Origin: Burkholderiales bacterium
GTDB lineage: Bacteria > Pseudomonadota > Gammaproteobacteria > Burkholderiales > Burkholderiaceae_E
Assembly (NCBI GenBank): GCA_020248665.1
Contig: JADCHE010000015.1
Coordinates: forward strand, 28,505 to 92,504
DNA: 64,000 bases
Reading direction: 5' to 3'
Position numbers and translations under genes: made by a program. The notes under the pieces were generated by a model, which had not been told where the DNA came from, searched no databases, and saw only the letters and a program-made list of their open reading frames with translations. Below, piece after piece: positions 60,104 to 64,000 of this stretch. Positions within the stretch are counted from its first letter, which is position 1; the number at the start of each line of letters is the position of its first letter.

Positions 60104-60879
60104 ACGCGCCCGCCGCACGCTCGCTGCGCGGCCTCGTGCCCGAGGCGGAGTGGCGGGCACGGCTCGACCTCGCCGCCTGCTACCGCCTCGCTGCGCTGCA
60201 CGGCTGGACCGACCTCGTCTACACGCACATCTCGGCCCGCGTGCCGGGCCCGCTCGAGCACTTCCTGCTGAACCCGTTCGGCCTCGCGTTCGACGAGATC
60301 ACCGCGTCCTCGCTCGCGAAGATCGACCTCGACGGCGCGCTGGTCGATGCGCCCGCCGACCGCGAGCCGCCGCGGATCCACCGGGCGGGCTTCGTGATCC
60401 ACAGCGCGGTGCACGGCGCACGACCCGAGGTCGGCTGCGTGATCCACACGCACACGCGCGCCGGCATGGCGGTCTCGATGCTGGACTGCGGACTGCTGCC
60501 GCTGTCGCAGCATGCGCAACTCTTCCACGGACGCGTCGGCTACCACGCCTACGAGGGCCTCGCCACCGAGCTCGAGGAGCGCGAGCGGCTGGTGCGCGAT
60601 CTCGGCGACCGGTCGGTGCTGATCCTGCGCAACCACGGGCTGCTGGTCGCGGGGCGCACCGTCGCCGAGGCGTTCAGCATGTGCTTCCACCTCGAGAAGG
60701 CCTGCGACGCGCAGCTCGCCGCGATGGCCTGCGGCACGGCGCTGTCGGTGCCCGGCGACGCGGTGTCCGCGAAGACCGCCGCGCGCGGCTTCGGCAACCC
60801 GGCGAGCCCGCTCGGGCGCGACGAGTGGCCGGCGATGCTGCGCCGGCTCGACCGGATCGACCCGGGCTGGCGCGACTGA
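60100..60879 (+). CDS. Class II aldolase/adducin-family protein, copy 2
   Basis: A 259-residue homologue of the preceding gene with RLDLAACYRLAALHGWTDLVYTHIS, zinc ligands in CVIHTHTRAGMAV, and LRNHGLLVAGRTV. The two copies differ strongly between the motifs (RVPGPLEHFLLNPFGLAFDE versus RLPGEPPSFLINPYGLHYAE), so they are old duplicates, perhaps with different substrates or forming a heteromer. Last gene of the four-gene operon. Confidence 0.9.
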   Translation: MNAPAARSLRGLVPEAEWRARLDLAACYRLAALHGWTDLVYTHISARVPGPLEHFLLNPFGLAFDEITASSLAKIDLDGALVDAPADREPPRIHRAGFVIHSAVHGARPEVGCVIHTHTRAGMAVSMLDCGLLPLSQHAQLFHGRVGYHAYEGLATELEERERLVRDLGDRSVLILRNHGLLVAGRTVAEAFSMCFHLEKACDAQLAAMACGTALSVPGDAVSAKTAARGFGNPASPLGRDEWPAMLRRLDRIDPGWRD

Positions 60880-60937
60880 ACGCGGCACCGGCGGCGCGCG
60901 GACCGCGGCCCGTCGCACCGCGGCCCCGTGCGCAGTC

Positions 60938-61930
60938 TCAGCCGCCCGGCCGCGCGTCGACCTCGAGCGTCAGGCGCTCGACCTGCCGGCCGCTCTGGCG
61001 CAGCACGTCGAGCGCGACCCGGCGCGGTGACGCGTCGCCGACCAGCACCCGCAGCAGGTCCGGGATCGACGCGACGCGCCGTCCGTCGCAGCCGACGATC
61101 CAGTCGCCCTCGCGCAGCCCGCCGCGAGCGGCGGCCGAGTCCGGCTGCACCGCGCCGACGCGCACCGCCGCGTCCGAGTCGAGCTCGAAGTGGCGCGACA
61201 CCTTGCGCGGCAGCACCGTGGGCTGCCCGGACAGCCCGAGCCGCATCCGCGGCACGCGGCCGTGCCGGATCAGCCAGCCGGCCACGAGGTTGGCGGTGTC
61301 CGAGGCGACCGCGAAGCACAGTCCCTGCGCCGGCCGGATCGTCGCGGTGTTCACGCCGATCACCTCGCCGCGCGCGTTGACCAGCGGGCCGCCCGAGTTG
61401 CCCGGATTCAGCGACGCGTCGGTCTGGATCACGTCGTCGATCGGGCGCCCGCCGTAGCCGGCCATCGAGCGGCCGGTCGCGCTGACGATGCCGCTGGTCA
61501 CGGTGTGCTCGAAACCGAGCGGCGAGCCGATCGCGATGGCGATCTCGCCGACGCGGACCGTGCGCGACGCGCCCATCCGCGCGAACGGCAGGTCGGCGGC
61601 CTGCACGCGGATCACCGCGAGGTCGGTGTCGGGATCGTCACCCACCAGCGCGGCCTCGAACTGGCGACCGTCGGGCAGGCTCACCTCGATCGCGCTCGCG
61701 CCGCCGGCGACGTGGCTGTTGGTGAGCGCGTAGCCGTCGCGCGCGACCACGAAGGCCGAGCCCGAGCCGCCGGCGCCGCGGCCGCGCCGGTCGGTGCGCC
61801 GCACGGCGACGTGCGCGACCGCGGGCCGCACGGCAGCGACCGCGCGGGTCACGGCGTCGGAGTAGGCGTCGAGCAGGGGCGCGTCGCCGGCGTGCTCGCC
61901 GGCGACGCGCAGGAACGGGGTGTCGTCCAT
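60938..61930 (-). CDS. HtrA-like serine protease (S1C) without signal peptide
   Basis: A 330-residue trypsin-fold protease with a C-terminal PDZ domain. The triad is His73 in ALTNSHVAG, Asp103 in DPDTDLAVIRV and Ser179 in NPGNSGGPLVNARGEVIG; the PDZ region is about 235-325 (ADSAAARGGLREGDWIVGCDG-like). Unlike DegP or DegS it has neither a signal peptide nor a membrane anchor, so it is predicted to be cytoplasmic. A long upstream frame exists but only the ATG at 61930 agrees with the family. It is divergent from the MscS-like gene. Confidence 0.88.
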   Translation of the reverse strand: MDDTPFLRVAGEHAGDAPLLDAYSDAVTRAVAAVRPAVAHVAVRRTDRRGRGAGGSGSAFVVARDGYALTNSHVAGGASAIEVSLPDGRQFEAALVGDDPDTDLAVIRVQAADLPFARMGASRTVRVGEIAIAIGSPLGFEHTVTSGIVSATGRSMAGYGGRPIDDVIQTDASLNPGNSGGPLVNARGEVIGVNTATIRPAQGLCFAVASDTANLVAGWLIRHGRVPRMRLGLSGQPTVLPRKVSRHFELDSDAAVRVGAVQPDSAAARGGLREGDWIVGCDGRRVASIPDLLRVLVGDASPRRVALDVLRQSGRQVERLTLEVDARPGG

Positions 61931-62177
61931 CGCAATCCTCGCAGGCCGGGCAGATGGGGGCGGTGCCGCCGGGCGCAAGTCCCGCCTGCCCGGGATACGG
62001 ACCGGCCGCTCGGCGACCTCGTCCCGAGCGCCGGTTTGCGCGCCCCGTCGCGCGGGGCATCGGACTTGCGGAACCCGACGTCGCGAACGCGTCGCGCGAC
62101 GCGTCGGCGGCCGGGCCGTTTCGTGGCACAGTCGGCGCGTGCGCGGCGGCGAGGCGACGAGGCGGCAGGACCCGGGA

Positions 62178-64000
62178 ATGACGGCGGCGGTGCGGGGCGA
62201 GTGGACGTGGGTGGCGATCGCGGCGGTGGCCTGCGTGCTCGCGGTCGCCGCGCCTGTGCGGGGCGCCAAGGCGCAGGTGCCGCGGAGCGCGCCAGCGCCG
62301 GCGGCCGCCGCGTCGGGGCCGGCCGAGGGCGCCCGTGCGGAACTCGCGCCGCCGTCGGGGCGGACCGACCCGGCCGCGGCACCCGCCCCCCCACCGGTCC
62401 GCGCACCCGACGCGGCCGCCGCCACGCACGCGGGCGCGCCGGTGATCGTCTACAACCGCCGGATCGCCATGCTCCGCGCGCCCCTGTTCGGCGTGTCGCC
62501 GCAGGAGCGTGCCCGCCGCGCCTCGGACAACGTCGCGCTCGCGCTCGCGCTCGGCGGCCCGGGACATGTCGCGCTCGAGCGCACCGCGCTCGGCGTCGTG
62601 CTGAAGGTCGACGGCACGTTCGCGTTCGCGATCACGCCGGCCGACGTCGACCTCGAGCGGGGCGAGCAGCAGGACGCGGTCGCGACCGCAGCGGCCGCGC
62701 GGCTCGATGAGGCGATCGCCGCCACCCGCGAATCGCGGGACACCTCGCGGATGCTCGCCGGCGTGGCTCGCGTGGCGGTCGCCACGCTGGTCGCGCTCGC
62801 GCTGCTGTTCGTCGTGCGCACGGCCGCCGCCGCCGCCGGCCGCGGGCTGCTGCGCCTCGCCGGCAGCGGCGCCGATCGGCTGCGGGTCGGCGGCACGTAC
62901 CTGCTGCAGCGCGATCGAATGGTGGCCGGGACCCGCCGCGTCGTGATCGGGCTGCGCTGGGTGCTGACCGCGCTCGTCGCCTACGAATGGCTGGGCTTCG
63001 TGCTCGCGAGCTTCCCCTACACGCGTCCCTGGGGCGAGCAGCTGAACCGGTTGCTGCTCGAGCTGCTGGCGATGCTCGGCGGCGGCATCGTCGGCGCCCT
63101 GCCGGACCTGGTCGTCGCGTTCGCGATCTTCTGGCTGGCATGGATCGTCGACCGCGCGATCGGTGCCTTCCTGGACCGTGCTTCGCGCACGCCGGGCTCC
63201 CTCTCCTGGCTGGACGCCGACACCGTCGGCCCGGCCAAGCGCCTGAAGACCGCCGCGGTGTGGCTGTTCGCGCTCGCCATGGCCTACCCCTACCTGCCCG
63301 GCTCGGACACCGAAGCGTTCAAGGGCGTGACCGTGCTGGCGGGCCTGATGATCTCGCTCGGCGGCTCCAGCCTCGTCGGCCAGGCCGCGAGCGGGCTGGT
63401 GCTGATGTACACGCGCACGCTGCGCGTCGGCGAGTACGTGAGCATCGACGGCAACGAGGGCACGATCGTCGAGATCGGCACCTTCGCGACCCGCATGCGG
63501 ACCGGCCGCGGCGAGGAGCTGGCGCTGCCCAACTCGCTGGTGATGTCGACGGTCACGCGCAACTACTCGCGCACCGTGCGCGGCCACGGCTTCGTCGTCG
63601 ACACCGAGGTCACGATCGGCTACGACACGCCGTGGCGGCAGGTGCACGCGATGCTCGTCGAGGCCGCGCGCCGCACGCCGGGCGTCATCGCGTCGCCCGC
63701 GCCGCAGGTGTTCCAGACCGGGCTGTCGGACTTCTATCCGCAGTACCGCCTCGTCTGCCAGGCGATCCCGGCCGATCCGCGGCCGCGCGCCGAGGTGCTG
63801 AGCGCGCTGCACGCGAACATCCAGGACGTCTTCAACGAGAACGCCGTGCAGATCATGTCGCCGCACTACCTCGGCGACCCGGACGACGCGAAGGTGGTCG
63901 CGCCCTCGCGCTGGGACCCCGCGCTCGCGCCGCGCGCCGGCGCCGAGCGCGCGGCAGGCGACGCGGGGCGCGCGGGCCCCGCCGGGGCCGCGGCCGGTCC
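62178..64000 (+). CDS. MscS-family mechanosensitive ion channel (partial, 3' end outside window)
   Basis: An open frame of at least 607 codons. It starts at ATG 62178 with an AGGA 7 bases upstream and a signal-like segment (WVAIAAVACVLAVAAPVRGAKAQ). A Pro/Ala-rich periplasmic region follows (about 30-110), then several membrane helices (about 195-215, 255-280, 300-320, 350-380). The MscS pore-like helix is VLAGLMISLGGSSLVGQAASGLVLMYTR, followed by the beta domain LRVGEYVSIDGNEGTIVEIG and ELALPNSLVMS. An Ala/Gly-rich tail is cut by the window edge. It resembles large multi-domain MscS channels that release ions under osmotic down-shock. Confidence 0.9.
   Translation, partial: MTAAVRGEWTWVAIAAVACVLAVAAPVRGAKAQVPRSAPAPAAAASGPAEGARAELAPPSGRTDPAAAPAPPPVRAPDAAAATHAGAPVIVYNRRIAMLRAPLFGVSPQERARRASDNVALALALGGPGHVALERTALGVVLKVDGTFAFAITPADVDLERGEQQDAVATAAAARLDEAIAATRESRDTSRMLAGVARVAVATLVALALLFVVRTAAAAAGRGLLRLAGSGADRLRVGGTYLLQRDRMVAGTRRVVIGLRWVLTALVAYEWLGFVLASFPYTRPWGEQLNRLLLELLAMLGGGIVGALPDLVVAFAIFWLAWIVDRAIGAFLDRASRTPGSLSWLDADTVGPAKRLKTAAVWLFALAMAYPYLPGSDTEAFKGVTVLAGLMISLGGSSLVGQAASGLVLMYTRTLRVGEYVSIDGNEGTIVEIGTFATRMRTGRGEELALPNSLVMSTVTRNYSRTVRGHGFVVDTEVTIGYDTPWRQVHAMLVEAARRTPGVIASPAPQVFQTGLSDFYPQYRLVCQAIPADPRPRAEVLSALHANIQDVFNENAVQIMSPHYLGDPDDAKVVAPSRWDPALAPRAGAERAAGDAGRAGPAGAAAG

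Overview
The window reads as one chromosomal segment of a very GC-rich betaproteobacterium, most likely Burkholderiales. The main reason is the conserved minus-strand run ndk-rlmN-pilF-rodZ-ispG-hisS-yfgM-bamB-der-hfq-hflX-hflK-hflC-DUF2065-hisZ-purA, which is the classic order in that group. Bug/TctC-type binding proteins, surE-pcm-nlpD and a TupBC-like transporter fit the same assignment. I see no rRNA, insertion sequence, phage or CRISPR array. One tRNA gene, tRNA-Leu(CAG), is present.

Layout. 1-5.4 kb: the 5' part of a phosphofructokinase gene, a secreted nuclease, the wreck of a sirtuin gene, and rlmB-rnr. 5.4-5.6 kb: tRNA-Leu with a strong promoter that faces rnr, and a terminator. 5.65-22.2 kb: a nearly unbroken minus-strand block of housekeeping genes (purine and histidine synthesis, HflKC/HflX, Hfq, ribosome GTPase Der, BamB, HisS, IspG, RodZ, PilF, RlmN, Ndk), often with ATGA or longer overlaps. 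22.4-29.4 kb: yccA, rlmD, an exonuclease, nlpD-pcm-surE (with no rpoS beside it), a CBS protein and a response regulator. 29.6-35.7 kb: O-acetylhomoserine sulfhydrylase with a hydrolase, small membrane proteins, YihY, dusA and a LuxR-type regulator.

35.7-64 kb is accessory and metabolic. It holds an enolase-like gene with altered catalytic positions paired with an APH-type kinase; a PaaK-like adenylate-forming enzyme; a fumarase fragment; tungstate-type ABC genes without their binding protein; a large lipoprotein; two acyl-CoA dehydrogenases with OsmC; a methyltransferase and a dienelactone-hydrolase-like enzyme; an AraC regulator; and a haloacid dehalogenase next to malate synthase G. A tight four-gene operon follows (TauD-like dioxygenase, Bug binding protein, two class II aldolases), and the window ends with an HtrA-like protease divergent from an MscS channel that runs off the edge.

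How the genes work together. The housekeeping block couples envelope assembly (BamB, RodZ, PilF, NlpD), membrane quality control (HflKC, YccA), RNA control (Hfq, Rnr, RlmB/D/N, DusA, Der) and nucleotide and histidine supply. The right half suggests a soil or water organism that uses varied carboxylic acids: haloacid to glycolate/glyoxylate to malate, acyl-CoA breakdown, and a binding-protein-linked oxidative pathway of unknown substrate. The enolase-like/kinase pair and the dioxygenase-Bug-aldolase operon are the best candidates for undescribed biochemistry. The window also shows gene decay (sirtuin, fumarase).
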